From NCBI GenBank assembly GCA_965231865.1, contig CBDDOJ010000002.1, positions 1,240,001 to 1,304,000 on the forward strand: a stretch of DNA of 64,000 bases, in the 5' to 3' direction. A program made the translations under genes and the position numbers. This stretch comes from WTGA01 sp965231865 (GTDB taxonomy: Bacteria; Pseudomonadota; Gammaproteobacteria; Arenicellales; Poriferihabitantaceae). Shown here piece by piece: positions 52,063 through 61,359 of the stretch (positions are counted from its first letter, which is position 1; the number at the start of each line of letters is the position of its first letter). A model generated the notes under the pieces. The model did not search any database. It saw only the letters and a program-made list of their open reading frames with translations, and was not told the origin of the DNA.

Positions 52063-53166
52063 TTATCGAAAATAACGATGGGGTGAAAACGGCAAACGTG
52101 TGACAACGATGGGAAGCCGCCGGTTCCGGACCACCGCGTGCAATTCGGTATTTTCACCGCAACAATGGGTCTCCAGGTAACCCATGCAAATCGGCTGGCC
52201 CCGGCACGGGCTGTACCCGCCGCTGGTGACCTGGCCCACTTCAGCGCCCTGGTCGTCCTCGATCACCACTCCCTCCCGGACCGGAGCCCGGCCATGGGGG
52301 GACAGTCCCACCAGCCGGCGACGGACGTTTCTGGGGATTTGTGGAAGCACCACCGCCGCTCCGGGGAAACCGCCTTCACGGTCTCCTCCGGTTCTTCGTG
52401 ATCTGGAAATGGCCCAGAGCAGGTTGGCTTCCACCGGAGTGGTTTCCGGGGTCAATTCATGCCCATAAAGACAGAGTCCCGCTTCCAGCCGCAACGAATC
52501 CCGTGCTCCCAGCCCGATCCACTTGACCGCGTCGTTCTGGAGGAACCGGGTGGCCAGCTCTTCGGCCTGGTCCGAGGGCATGGAGATTTCAAACCCATCC
52601 TCCCCGGTGTACCCGGACCGGGTGGCGAAGCAGGGAATCCCGGCAATGTCCATGGCTCTGGCATCCATGAATTTCATTTCGCTGACCTCGCATCCAAGTC
52701 GACTCATCACTTCGGCAGCCTGGGGGCCCTGAAGCGCGAGCAGGCTGCGGTCATCCAGCATTTTCACCTCCAGGTGGTCTCCGAGTCGTGACTGGATGTG
52801 CTGAAAGTCGTTCTCCTTGCAGGCGGCATTGACAACGAGAGTGAATTCATTTTTTCCCACATGAACGACCATGAGGTCATCCAGCACCCCCCCTGCGTCG
52901 TTCAGCAACAGGCCATATCGTTGCCGCCCTTCGGGCAATGCGACGATGTCAACCGGCATCAGTATTTCGAGCAGGGATGCGGCGTTCGTCCCTTCCACGC
53001 GTATCTGCCCCATGTGCGATACATCAAACAGCCCAGCCTTGTCCCGGGTGTGAAGGTGTTCCTTGATGATGCCGTCCGGGTAGTGAACGGGCATGTCGTA
53101 ACCGGCAAAGGGCACCATTTTGGCATTGGCGAGCACATGCAGGTTGTGAAGTGAGGTTCGCTTCAT
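52063..53166 (-). CDS. gcvT: Glycine cleavage system T protein (aminomethyltransferase)
   Basis: GcvT moves the methylene group from GcvH to tetrahydrofolate and releases ammonia. The 367-residue protein starts MKRTSLHNLHVLANAKMVPF and has AGLFDVSHMGQIRVEG, then SGYTGEDGFEISMPS and RDSLRLEAGLCLYGHEL, the folate and active-site motifs. It is first in the gcvT-gcvH-gcvP-lipA operon, which supplies 5,10-methylene-THF. The 506 bp upstream should hold the promoter and leader. Confidence 0.96.
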   Translation of the reverse strand: MKRTSLHNLHVLANAKMVPFAGYDMPVHYPDGIIKEHLHTRDKAGLFDVSHMGQIRVEGTNAASLLEILMPVDIVALPEGRQRYGLLLNDAGGVLDDLMVVHVGKNEFTLVVNAACKENDFQHIQSRLGDHLEVKMLDDRSLLALQGPQAAEVMSRLGCEVSEMKFMDARAMDIAGIPCFATRSGYTGEDGFEISMPSDQAEELATRFLQNDAVKWIGLGARDSLRLEAGLCLYGHELTPETTPVEANLLWAISRSRRTGGDREGGFPGAAVVLPQIPRNVRRRLVGLSPHGRAPVREGVVIEDDQGAEVGQVTSGGYSPCRGQPICMGYLETHCCGENTELHAVVRNRRLPIVVTRLPFSPHRYFR

Positions 53167-53672
53167 GGGTATTGGAGAGTTTATTTTAGAAAGGTTGGAG
53201 AGGAAATGAAAACCTGCCGCCTTCCCCGTTCTGGAGGGTGGGGATTCCGGTCAAGGGGATTGCGCGGCCCTTTCGGCAGATTCTTGTTTCACCAAAACGA
53301 CCGTGTTTGCCCGAAGCTCTGACTCTTACCACACCGCTAAAAAAAGGATGCCCGACCACTGAATTCATTATCCCATCACAAAAATAGTATTACAAGCATC
53401 AGTTCTGATTATAGCAGGAATTCCCGTTTCGGCTCCGGGGGGAGGCGGCAGCACGATGCGGCGCTGTTGCCCCGGGCCCCGGGTTCCCGCTGTACTCCAG
53501 GGGTCCCAATCGGTCCGGTTCCACCCCGGCGGGAGGGACAGGGTTTTTGATCCAGGGTCTTTCCTTCCGGTTCCCGGAAGGACACGAATGGACCGGTGGT
53601 CCAGTTGGAGGCAGCAGGGCATGGGGTGGACACTGGTTGGGATACCCCCTCATCCCGGATGCCGGGAGAATG
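53167..53672. other. gcv operon leader and upstream gap
   Basis: No gene is recognisable in this 506-bp stretch; the short open frames are GC-rich shadows. On the minus strand it must contain the gcvT promoter. Fragments reminiscent of glycine-riboswitch loops (GCCGAAAGGGCC and CTTCGGGCAAA, about 53265-53330) occur, but the complete aptamer pattern was not found. A run of seven T (minus strand) near 53338 might follow a leader hairpin. Confidence 0.4.
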
Positions 53673-54587
53673 TCAAAGAAATCGTTGGGTCTTTTTCCTG
53701 TAGTCTTCACATTTTCCAAGATAACGTTTTGTACTGACTGGCATGGGAACCCGGACATTGGCAATCCAGGTAATGAGTTCCTTGCCGGAATGCAGCAGAT
53801 TGGTTCCGCGCTTGATATGGCGTTCCAGGGAGGTTCGGGCCCCGGCTGGAATATCCGCTCGAAAATCGATGATTTTTTCCCCGTTCACGACAAATTCCGG
53901 CCAGATAGTGACATAGTCGGGGTCGCTCCTCAAAATTTCACTTTCATTTTTGGCGAGCAGAATAAAATCGTCAATCAGGGGTTCTGCGCTACGAAACCAG
54001 TCCAAATAGCAAAGAGTCTCCTTGAGCACCGTGCCAATCTGGTCAATTTCCTTCAATGCCTGGGCAATTTTACGGTACCGGCTGCGATAGTAGTCGGCAA
54101 TGGGCATGGTGAAAACCTTCACGGGTTCGCCCCATAGTTCATCCACTCCTTCCTCTCCGCTGTAGTGTTTTACGTTGCCGCTCAGTGACAGGGCTTCGGA
54201 CAGGCACGCAGAACACTGGTGCATCAGGACATCGTCCTTGGTGAGTCGGATGCCTTTTTCTTCCAGGTCTGCAATGATGGTAAAGATATCCGTTGCCCGG
54301 TTGAAAAGTGCCCCGGCCAGCATGGCTGCATTGACTCTCTTGCGCTGTGGGTCAGATTCCCTTTCATAGGCCTCGCGGACTTCATCCAGCTTTCCCCCCG
54401 GGGTATTGATACCGGGCTCGGTGTGGTGGAACGTTCGTCGGGTTAACAGATCCAGGAGTTTTTTCTTCTCTGAAATGGATTCCTCCGGCGGCTCGTAGTA
54501 GCGAATCCAGTACCCATCAAAGAAAATGTGGTCCACGCCATCCATACAGACAATGGTTCCATTCGATGCGGTTCCAGGTGTTGGCAT
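53673..54587 (-). CDS. Conserved-looking soluble protein of unknown function
   Basis: A 304-residue protein without signal peptide or membrane helices. It starts with a short acidic N-terminus (VDHIFFDGYWIRYYEPPEES), has a helical middle (MLAGALFNRATDIFTIIADL) with the cysteine pair MHQCSACLSEALSL, and a basic end. I do not recognise the family. It starts 55 bp downstream of the class III aminotransferase gene on the same strand, so the two may be co-transcribed. Codon use matches the core genes, so it looks like a real, resident gene. Confidence 0.7.
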   Translation of the reverse strand: MPTPGTASNGTIVCMDGVDHIFFDGYWIRYYEPPEESISEKKKLLDLLTRRTFHHTEPGINTPGGKLDEVREAYERESDPQRKRVNAAMLAGALFNRATDIFTIIADLEEKGIRLTKDDVLMHQCSACLSEALSLSGNVKHYSGEEGVDELWGEPVKVFTMPIADYYRSRYRKIAQALKEIDQIGTVLKETLCYLDWFRSAEPLIDDFILLAKNESEILRSDPDYVTIWPEFVVNGEKIIDFRADIPAGARTSLERHIKRGTNLLHSGKELITWIANVRVPMPVSTKRYLGKCEDYRKKTQRFL

Positions 54588-54642
54588 GGGGGTGCGTTAA
54601 TTTGAAATCAAAAGACCGGCCAGGAGCGCCGGGGGAATCCCG

Positions 54643-56007
54643 TCATGATCCAACTCCTTCCAGGGTCTGGTCCAGGACGTCCCATGCCAGATCATGGAAT
54701 TCATCCACCTGCTCCAGGGTGATGACCAGCGGTGGGCTCATGACCATGGTATCGCCGACTGCACGCATGATCAGGCCCTTTTCGAGGCAGGCATCGCGGC
54801 AGTACATTCCAGTGCTGCCCTCGCTGCCATGCCGTTCTTTGGTGCGTTTGTCCTTGACCAGTTCCAGTGCAGCCAGAAACCCTTTCCCCCGGGCTTCCCC
54901 CACCAGTGGATGGGCCTGCAATGCCCGGACCTTTTCCTGAAAGTAGTCCATGACATGGTTCCGTGCGTTTTCAATGATTTTCTCTTCCCGCAGAATCTGG
55001 ATATTTCTCAGGGCGACCGCGCAGGCCACCGGATGCCCGGAGTACGTATAGCCGTGGGCAAATTCTTCGGCCTTGTCGTCCAGGACGTCAGCGATACGGT
55101 CTGCAATCATGACCGCGCCCACCGGCTGGTATCCCGAGGACAATCCCTTTGCCAGCGTCATCACGTCGGCATCGATACTGAACGTGTCCGATCCGAACCA
55201 TTCTCCTGTTCGACCAAATCCGCAGATGACCTCGTCGACACACAACAACACATCATACTGCCTGCATATCCGGTTGATTTCCGGCCAATAGCTGTCTGGT
55301 GGAATGATCACTCCACCGGCCCCCTGAATCGGTTCGGCAATGAATGCGGCCACCCGGTCCGGCCCCAGTTCAAGAATTTTCTCTTCCAGGCACCGGGCGC
55401 GTTGCAGGCCAAACTCCTGTTTGTCCATTTCCCCGCCTTCCATGTAGTAATAGGGCTGGGCAATGTGTTCGATGTTGGGGATGGGCAATCCTCCCTGGGC
55501 ATGAATCCCTTTCATGCCGCCGAGGCTGGCACCTCCCATGGTGCTGCCATGGTAACTGTTGTGGCGGGCAATCACGATGTTCCGTTCCGGCTGGCCCTGC
55601 AATTCCCAGAAATACCGGACCAGCCGCAAAACGGTGTCATTTCCATCCGAACCGGAACAACCGAAAAACACACGATTGAAGGCAGGGGGGGTGACTTCAG
55701 AGAGCGCTTCAGCCAGTTCCACCGCGGGCAGTTGGGCGGTCTGGAAAAAACTGTTGTAGTAGGGAAGCTGTTCCATCTGGTTCCTGGCAGCTTCCGCCAG
55801 TTCTGTACGCCCATATCCAATATTCACGCACCACAACCCGGCCATCATATCGAGATACCGGTTGTCATCGCTGTCGTAAATATAGACGTTCTCGGCTCGG
55901 GTAATGATTCTGGCCCCTTTTTGCCGCATGTCACGATGGTCGGTAAAGGGATGGTAATGGTGTTTATAATTGCTTTCGCGCAATTCAGCCGTATTATAGT
56001 TTTCCAT
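54643..56007 (-). CDS. Class III aminotransferase (putrescine or omega-amino acid type)
   Basis: A 454-residue PLP-dependent enzyme of the omega-aminotransferase group, close in type to SpuC and beta-alanine/pyruvate transaminases. Motifs include GLWCVNIGYGRTELAEAA, SYHGSTMGGASLGGM, the Asp-containing LLCVDEVICGFGRTGEWFG and the PLP lysine in DVMTLAKGLSSGYQPVGAV. With agmatinase (7.3 kb), the polyamine-type transporter (37-41 kb) and MmsA (43 kb) it could form a putrescine or beta-alanine degradation route. The substrate is inferred, not shown. Confidence 0.9.
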   Translation of the reverse strand: MENYNTAELRESNYKHHYHPFTDHRDMRQKGARIITRAENVYIYDSDDNRYLDMMAGLWCVNIGYGRTELAEAARNQMEQLPYYNSFFQTAQLPAVELAEALSEVTPPAFNRVFFGCSGSDGNDTVLRLVRYFWELQGQPERNIVIARHNSYHGSTMGGASLGGMKGIHAQGGLPIPNIEHIAQPYYYMEGGEMDKQEFGLQRARCLEEKILELGPDRVAAFIAEPIQGAGGVIIPPDSYWPEINRICRQYDVLLCVDEVICGFGRTGEWFGSDTFSIDADVMTLAKGLSSGYQPVGAVMIADRIADVLDDKAEEFAHGYTYSGHPVACAVALRNIQILREEKIIENARNHVMDYFQEKVRALQAHPLVGEARGKGFLAALELVKDKRTKERHGSEGSTGMYCRDACLEKGLIMRAVGDTMVMSPPLVITLEQVDEFHDLAWDVLDQTLEGVGS

Positions 56008-56117
56008 CTGTCCGGGAATTAACTGGTATGGTGAGTGTCAACAGGGCATTATCGGATAATACATCAGTTGAAAGAGAAATCTAACCGGAAGATGGTGACT
56101 CCGGTCTCCGGCACAAT

Positions 56118-56408
56118 ATGAAATACCTTCTCCAGAGCTTCTTCTCCTTTGCCTTGCTGCTGGGGATATTCCTGTGTGGAAGTGAGCTTTTGCACCGGCT
56201 GGTCATTGCATTGAACCTGAATGGACTGGCAGCTTTTCTGGTTTCATGCATTCCATTGCTCATGGTGCTGGCCTGGACCACCATGGAGAGCACGGAAAGC
56301 TACCTGGACGTGCTGGCCAGGTATGCCTTGTGGGGGTATTCGCTGATCCTGTCCATTGCCGGGGTTGCCTGGTTTATCGGCAGGGGGTTGTCCCTGTCGT
56401 GGATGTGA
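56118..56408 (+). CDS. Small integral membrane protein
   Basis: A 96-residue protein with three likely membrane helices: FFSFALLLGIFLCG, then AAFLVSCIPLLMVLAWTT, then YSLILSIAGVAWFIG. The start ATG has no strong ribosome-binding site, but the hydrophobic pattern and codon use support a real gene. It is divergent from the aminotransferase gene and converges on the AEC permease gene. Family unknown. Confidence 0.6.
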   Translation: MKYLLQSFFSFALLLGIFLCGSELLHRLVIALNLNGLAAFLVSCIPLLMVLAWTTMESTESYLDVLARYALWGYSLILSIAGVAWFIGRGLSLSWM

Positions 56409-56510
56409 CCGGAGCCGGAAAAATCGGGCATCACTCCTGAACCTGGATGGGAAAGATAGCCGGTGCGCAGGGAAACCGGTTCAGGTCCCCCAAACCCATT
56501 TTACATCTTC

Positions 56511-57452
56511 TCAGGTCAGGAGATACAGCATCAGCGGCAGCGTCAGTATTCCAATCGCGGTTTGCAATGCGATGATTGCGGCGATCATTTCGGCATCTCC
56601 CCCCATTTGCCTGGCCATGATATAGGCGGTCCCGGCCGTGGGTGCGGCACCACAGATAATGGCTACTTCATACGGAAGGCCGAAGACACCCAGATACCGG
56701 CACGCGGAGGCAATAAACAACGGCATGACAATCAGCTTGAGGGTCGAAGACAGCACGATGACCCACCGGGACCTTTGGAACGCGTTGAATTTCAATCCGG
56801 CACCCACTGCAAGCAGGCCAAGCCCAAGGGCACTGGAACTGAGCAGTTCCACGGTGGACATCAGGATATCTCCCAGGTTCCACTGCAACAGGTTCAGGCC
56901 AATTCCAATGAAACAGGAGACCAGCATCGGGTTGCGGACAAGCTGGCTCAGCAATGCCCTGAATGAAAGGGCACGGGGGGTCTGGCCGGGAGCCCGGCCA
57001 TAGATGCTCAGCACCAGTACATTGGCAACCTGCAGGATCGGAACCATCACCGCAAAACTCAGTGCACCGGCCACCAGCCCCGCCTCTCCGTGCAATGCCT
57101 GGATAATGGCCAACGCCGCAAAACCGTTCCAGCGGCTGGTGCCCTGGAAAAAGCTGGTAAATTCCGGGCCGGTCATGTCAACCCAGCGACCCAACAGCGG
57201 TTTCAGGGCAAACAGAAGCAGGACCATCCCGGCAACCGATATCATTAATGCCCCACCCAGTTCCCTCACCGGCACCGAAGACAGGTCTGCTTCGGACAGG
57301 GAGCGGATGATCGCCAGGGGAAAAAGCAGATACCAGCAAAGCAGGTCCAGTGCCGGCCAGATTGATTTGGGCAGATAGCCTGTCCTGCTGATGAGAAACC
57401 CGGTGCCAATGACCAGGAAGACCGGTATCAGGACGTGGAATGTGGTGAGCAA
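56511..57452 (-). CDS. AEC-family permease (auxin efflux carrier type)
   Basis: A 313-residue membrane protein with about ten helices in the AEC/BART pattern. It begins FHVLIPVFLVIGTGFLISRT and includes the motif GAAPTAGTAYIMARQMGGDA in the second half. Bacterial AEC proteins move organic acids or amino acids (malate, malonate and others). The substrate cannot be told. Confidence 0.88.
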   Translation of the reverse strand: MLTTFHVLIPVFLVIGTGFLISRTGYLPKSIWPALDLLCWYLLFPLAIIRSLSEADLSSVPVRELGGALMISVAGMVLLLFALKPLLGRWVDMTGPEFTSFFQGTSRWNGFAALAIIQALHGEAGLVAGALSFAVMVPILQVANVLVLSIYGRAPGQTPRALSFRALLSQLVRNPMLVSCFIGIGLNLLQWNLGDILMSTVELLSSSALGLGLLAVGAGLKFNAFQRSRWVIVLSSTLKLIVMPLFIASACRYLGVFGLPYEVAIICGAAPTAGTAYIMARQMGGDAEMIAAIIALQTAIGILTLPLMLYLLT

Positions 57453-57555
57453 TTCAGTGTCTCGGTAAATGTATTCGCAGTGAGTACAACGGCGGCAGGA
57501 GCCATTGGAATGGGTTTTTGGTTAACCCGGGCAGGCAGGAAATTTTTCCGGCAAT

Positions 57556-57584
57556 AAAAAAACCCTGCATTCGCAGGGTTTTTC
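57556..57584 (-). terminator. Intrinsic terminator of the cold-shock gene
   Basis: On the minus strand a stem AAAAACCCTGC / GCAGGGTTTTT with loop GAAT is followed by a run of T, 20-50 bp after the csp stop codon. This is a textbook rho-independent terminator. Confidence 0.9.
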
Positions 57585-57605
57585 GTTTCGGTCAGCTGGG
57601 ACGAG

Positions 57606-57809
57606 TCAACTGGTTGTCACATTTTTTGCCTGTAGGCCCTTGGGGCTTTCTTCTACGTCGAAAGTGACTTTCTGGCCTTCTTTTAAAGTCTTGAAGCCAG
57701 AGCCCCCTATTGAACGATAATGCACAAAAACATCATCACCACCATCATCCTGGGAAATGAAACCAAACCCCTTGGATTCGTTAAACCATTTTACGGTTCC
57801 TGAAGTCAT
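57606..57809 (-). CDS. Cold-shock domain protein (CspA family)
   Basis: A 67-residue single-stranded nucleic acid-binding protein that acts as an RNA chaperone. RNP1 (KGFGFIS) and RNP2 (DVFVHY) are intact, and the protein starts MTSGTVKWFNESKG. Upstream lies a long AT-rich leader typical of csp mRNAs, and downstream an intrinsic terminator, so it is a single-gene unit. Confidence 0.97.
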   Translation of the reverse strand: MTSGTVKWFNESKGFGFISQDDGGDDVFVHYRSIGGSGFKTLKEGQKVTFDVEESPKGLQAKNVTTS

Positions 57810-58290
57810 AAAACTTTCACCTTATAGATTAAAAATAAATTTTGCATACATCTCATGAAACGGGGAATTCAAGGGGAACGATATCGGAACAACCTGGACC
57901 GCCAATAACAAAATCTGTAGCAAGGCACTAAGTATAAGAGAAACATATAAAGAATACTAGCAATGAAAAAGGGGAATTATGGGGGGATTGTGAGGTAAAA
58001 AAATGGTCACAACGCAGGATAAAACCATCCGGTTCGGGAACCCGGACGAGAGGATGGGCAAAGCCGATTTCCTGTCTGGTGGATACGCGCACGCATCATT
58101 CGGGTGATCGTTATTTTTGCCCAACCAGGAAAATACGGTTCACTGGACCCCACACCCCCGCCAGGATATGTAAAACTCAACGCAACGTAGAAAGGAAGAT
58201 TTTTTGAATCGTTACATCCGTTCCATGAAATAATCGGAGAGGCTGTCACGCCGGATTTCCCGGAGAACCGTACACCCCAGGGCAATCGAA
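57810..58290. other. Cold-shock gene leader and intergenic region
   Basis: The AT-rich part next to csp (57810-57990) fits the long 5' leader that controls csp mRNAs; no fixed cold box could be identified with confidence. The remainder up to the HAD gene shows no clear gene: an open minus-strand frame to 58627 overlaps that gene and looks like a shadow. Confidence 0.45.
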
Positions 58291-59022
58291 ATGAAACCAG
58301 GAATCGAAACATCGCCATCCCCGCCGGCCGGGAGGATACAGGTCCTTGCGTTTGATGTGTTTGGTACCGTGGTGGACTGGCATGGTTCCGTCTCCCAGGC
58401 GGTTGACGACCTCGAACTGGCCGTACCGGGGGATGAGTTTGCACTGGCGTGGCGGGAGGGATACGCCCCGGCAATGCGTCGTGTTGCCTCAGGAGAACTG
58501 GGCTGGACCCTGATTGATGATCTTCACCGGATGATCCTGGAGGATATTCTGGACCAGTTCGAGGTCCGCGGATTGTCGGAAGACCAGAAAATACAGCTGA
58601 ACAAGGTGTGGCACCGACTGCAGCCATGGCCGGACAGCGTGGCAGGATTGACCCGGCTAAAAACGGGATTTACCATCTGTACGCTTTCCAATGGAAATAT
58701 CGGGTTGCTTGCCAACATGGCAAAGAATGCCGGATTGCCCTGGGACTGCATTTTGAGTGCCGAGACATTCCGGAAGTACAAGCCCGACCCGGAAACGTAT
58801 CAGGGGGTCGCGAGAATATTCGACGTGGCCCCCGCCAGCGTAATGATGGTCGCGGCCCATCATGATGACCTTGTGGCTGCCCGGAAGTGCGGACTGGGGA
58901 CCGCCTATATTGAACGTCCCCTTGAATTTGGAAAGTTCCGGCCCAAGGATGTTTCTTCCAGACCCGGGAATGACATCCATGCCGGAAGCATTGTGGATCT
59001 TGCCGACCAGCTGGGTTGCTGA
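58291..59022 (+). CDS. Haloacid-dehalogenase-type hydrolase (HAD type II)
   Basis: A 243-residue HAD-superfamily protein. Motif I is LAFDVFGTVVDWHG with nucleophile Asp22. Motif II is TLSNGN, motif III has the Lys in FRKYKPDPETY and motif IV is MVAAHHDDLVAA. This resembles L-2-haloacid dehalogenase and related phosphatase-like enzymes. Whether it removes halogens or phosphates cannot be told. It converges on a LysR gene. Confidence 0.88.
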   Translation: MKPGIETSPSPPAGRIQVLAFDVFGTVVDWHGSVSQAVDDLELAVPGDEFALAWREGYAPAMRRVASGELGWTLIDDLHRMILEDILDQFEVRGLSEDQKIQLNKVWHRLQPWPDSVAGLTRLKTGFTICTLSNGNIGLLANMAKNAGLPWDCILSAETFRKYKPDPETYQGVARIFDVAPASVMMVAAHHDDLVAARKCGLGTAYIERPLEFGKFRPKDVSSRPGNDIHAGSIVDLADQLGC

Positions 59023-59160
59023 CCGCGGCCGGGCCTGCCGGCGGGTTTGTTCTAACCGGTTCTCTTCTTTTTTCCCGGCGGGAGGATGCGCCGCTTGAAT
59101 TGACGGGGAATCTGCGGAGTATCCAAAAAATCCATTATTGAAATCAATGGGGAAGTCATT

Positions 59161-60030
59161 TCAATGCTGGTGTCTGATCCAGTTGAGGAATGTTTCGGTT
59201 GCCGGGTTTCGATCAAATGCGGGGGACGCACAAAACAGGTAGTAGCCGGCCTCATTCAGCGCCACTTCGGACAGGTAGCAGAGCTCCCCCGAATCCAGTT
59301 CGTTCTGAACCAGATCGTCCCACAGGGCGATTCCCTGTCCATCGATGACGGCCTGCACACGGTCGTTGGAATCCGGAATGACCAGGCGGTTTTGCATTGG
59401 GCGATATTCCAGCCCGGCAAGCCGATGCCATTGTTTCCATCCGCCGCTGCCCGAGCTGTCTGCCAGCAACGGAATTTCTCTCAGCGCCCTGTCCAGTCCA
59501 ATTTCCCGGACCTGCCGGGTGATGCCGGCGTTGGCCGTTGGGCGGGCGGGACATTGGAACAAAAGCGTGTGGTCAGGTCCGTCCCGTTCTCCAGTTCCCC
59601 AGTAGATCGCGACATCAATCTGCGATTGCGAGAGATCGTCGAGTCCGGTTATGGGCTCCACCCGGACGGCGATCCCCGGATTGTCTTCCATGAATGTCAT
59701 CAGGCGGGACGACAGCCAACGTGAAAAGAAATAGGTGAGGGCGCCAATGGTAATCAGGTCCGGGGCGTCCTCCTTGAGCCGGCGGATGTCCCGGTCGAGC
59801 TGGCCGAAGGCCAGTTGTGCGCTGTGCATCAGTTTTTCGCCTTTGCCGGTGATGTGGAGCCGCTGGCTTTTTCGCTCAAAAACCCGGAACCCCAGCTCAT
59901 CTTCCAGTTTCCGGACCTGGTAGCTCACGGAAGCCTTGGAGAGATTCAGTTCAGCGGCGGCAGCGGTAACGCTCTTATGACGGGCAACGGAGGTGAATAC
60001 CCGTAGTGTGTTGTAGGATCTGAAGGGCAT
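59161..60030 (-). CDS. LysR-family transcriptional regulator
   Basis: The 289-residue protein has the N-terminal helix-turn-helix RVFTSVARHKSVTAAAAELN, then LSKASVSYQVRKLEDELGFR, and the GcvA-like effector domain. It is divergent from the operon at 60.15 kb with 120 bp between, the usual place for a LysR regulator of that operon. It is therefore the likely activator of the GcvT-fold/ligase/crotonase genes in response to their substrate. Confidence 0.92.
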   Translation of the reverse strand: MPFRSYNTLRVFTSVARHKSVTAAAAELNLSKASVSYQVRKLEDELGFRVFERKSQRLHITGKGEKLMHSAQLAFGQLDRDIRRLKEDAPDLITIGALTYFFSRWLSSRLMTFMEDNPGIAVRVEPITGLDDLSQSQIDVAIYWGTGERDGPDHTLLFQCPARPTANAGITRQVREIGLDRALREIPLLADSSGSGGWKQWHRLAGLEYRPMQNRLVIPDSNDRVQAVIDGQGIALWDDLVQNELDSGELCYLSEVALNEAGYYLFCASPAFDRNPATETFLNWIRHQH

Positions 60031-60150
60031 CCGGAGTGTTCTGATTTATCTGACAAGTTGTATGAAAATTTGAAATATTCAGGGGTAATAGAGTGTGTTT
60101 AAATCACTGCTGTTCAAATCATAACTCCCAATGTATGAGGATTTCAAACA

Positions 60151-61347
60151 TTGATCAGCCCCGATAACCTGCAAATCGCAGTCTCAGTCCGCCAGGCAGT
60201 GGTTGAACGTCCCAACGAGCTGGCACGGACCATGGAGCCCCACCCACTGATCCACCAGGAGTTGCCCTACGATCCCACCTATTTCGTCTACAACCGGCGT
60301 CTCGCCACCGCAAGTCTGAACAATCTGAGCGAGGACGAAGTGTATTGGCGTGTTCGGCAAAGTGTCATCCTGCGGCACACCGGGGAACTGCCGCTGGAGA
60401 TTCGGGGGCCGGACGCCGAAAGGCTGCTGAACCGGGTGTTTACCCGGGAGATCGGAAAGAATCGCGTGGGCCGCTGCAGCTACCAGTTCGCCTGCTACGA
60501 CTACGGCGGCATGATTACCGACGGAGTTCTGGTTCGCCTTGCCGGGGACCGCTTCTGGTTCGGTCAGGCCGATGGCGACCTGTTTTCCTGGCTGCTTGCC
60601 AATGGACGGGGACTCGACGTCGAAGTGCTTGATCCGGGTGTCTGGGTCAGCCAGGTACAGGGGCCCAGGTCCCTGGAGGTGCTGGCGGTGGCAGTGGATG
60701 GCGACATGCCGGAACCGTTCCGGTACTTCGACATGGCGGAAGTCACCATCGCGGGTCAGCCGGTGGTGCTGACCCGCTCTGGCTTTACCAATGAACTCGG
60801 CTGGGAGTTCTACCTGCTTCCGGATACCGACAGGGATGCGGTGGGTGCACGCATCCTCGAAGCGGGCAGGCCATTCGACATGACGCCGACCTCCGCGGAC
60901 GCCTTTCGCACCCGCCGCATTGAAGCCGGGCTGCTGAATGCCGGCTCCGATTTCGACGGGAGCACGACCCCCTTTGACGCTGGCCTCGGCCACATGGTGG
61001 AGTTCGATAAGGGCGAATTCTGCGGGCGCGATGCATTGCTGCGGGCGGATCGTCGTTGCCGCACCTGGGGATTGCGGACAGACGGCGGCGTTGCCCGGAT
61101 TGGGCGAACGCTGAAGTCCGGGGGACTGGATGCGGGGAGGGTCTGTTCCAGTGCCTGGTCGCCCTTCCAGCGGTGCGGCGTGGCCATCGTTCGACTTGAT
61201 GATGCGGATTCGGAGCCCGGCTTCGAATTTGAAGTCGTCTGCACCGACGGTGAGATTCGTACGGCACGAACCTGTACGACCCCCATGTACGATGAGAAAC
61301 GCGATATCCCGCGTGGTCGCAGGGTCGACATTCCACAGGTCGCCTGA
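60151..61347 (+). CDS. GcvT-fold tetrahydrofolate-dependent demethylase-like protein
   Basis: A 398-residue protein of the GcvT/DmdA/dimethylglycine-dehydrogenase C-domain fold, distinct from gcvT at 52 kb. Motifs include VRQSVILRHTGELPLEIRG, GMITDGVLVRLAGDRFWF, VQGPRSLEVL and RSGFTNELGWEFYLLPDT. The start is a TTG at 60151 or an in-frame ATG at 60232. The family includes DMSP demethylase DmdA and other enzymes that pass methyl groups to THF. The following acyl-CoA ligase and crotonase genes are the same enzyme types as DmdB and DmdD. Sequence details do not settle which methylated acid is used. Confidence 0.8.
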   Translation: MISPDNLQIAVSVRQAVVERPNELARTMEPHPLIHQELPYDPTYFVYNRRLATASLNNLSEDEVYWRVRQSVILRHTGELPLEIRGPDAERLLNRVFTREIGKNRVGRCSYQFACYDYGGMITDGVLVRLAGDRFWFGQADGDLFSWLLANGRGLDVEVLDPGVWVSQVQGPRSLEVLAVAVDGDMPEPFRYFDMAEVTIAGQPVVLTRSGFTNELGWEFYLLPDTDRDAVGARILEAGRPFDMTPTSADAFRTRRIEAGLLNAGSDFDGSTTPFDAGLGHMVEFDKGEFCGRDALLRADRRCRTWGLRTDGGVARIGRTLKSGGLDAGRVCSSAWSPFQRCGVAIVRLDDADSEPGFEFEVVCTDGEIRTARTCTTPMYDEKRDIPRGRRVDIPQVA

Positions 61348-61359
61348 TGGAGCCTCCAC

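Noticed and set aside
53200..53400. Possible glycine riboswitch upstream of gcvT
   Set aside because: A few short pieces look similar to aptamer loops, but the ordered set of conserved segments and stems was not found; a covariance-model search would decide.
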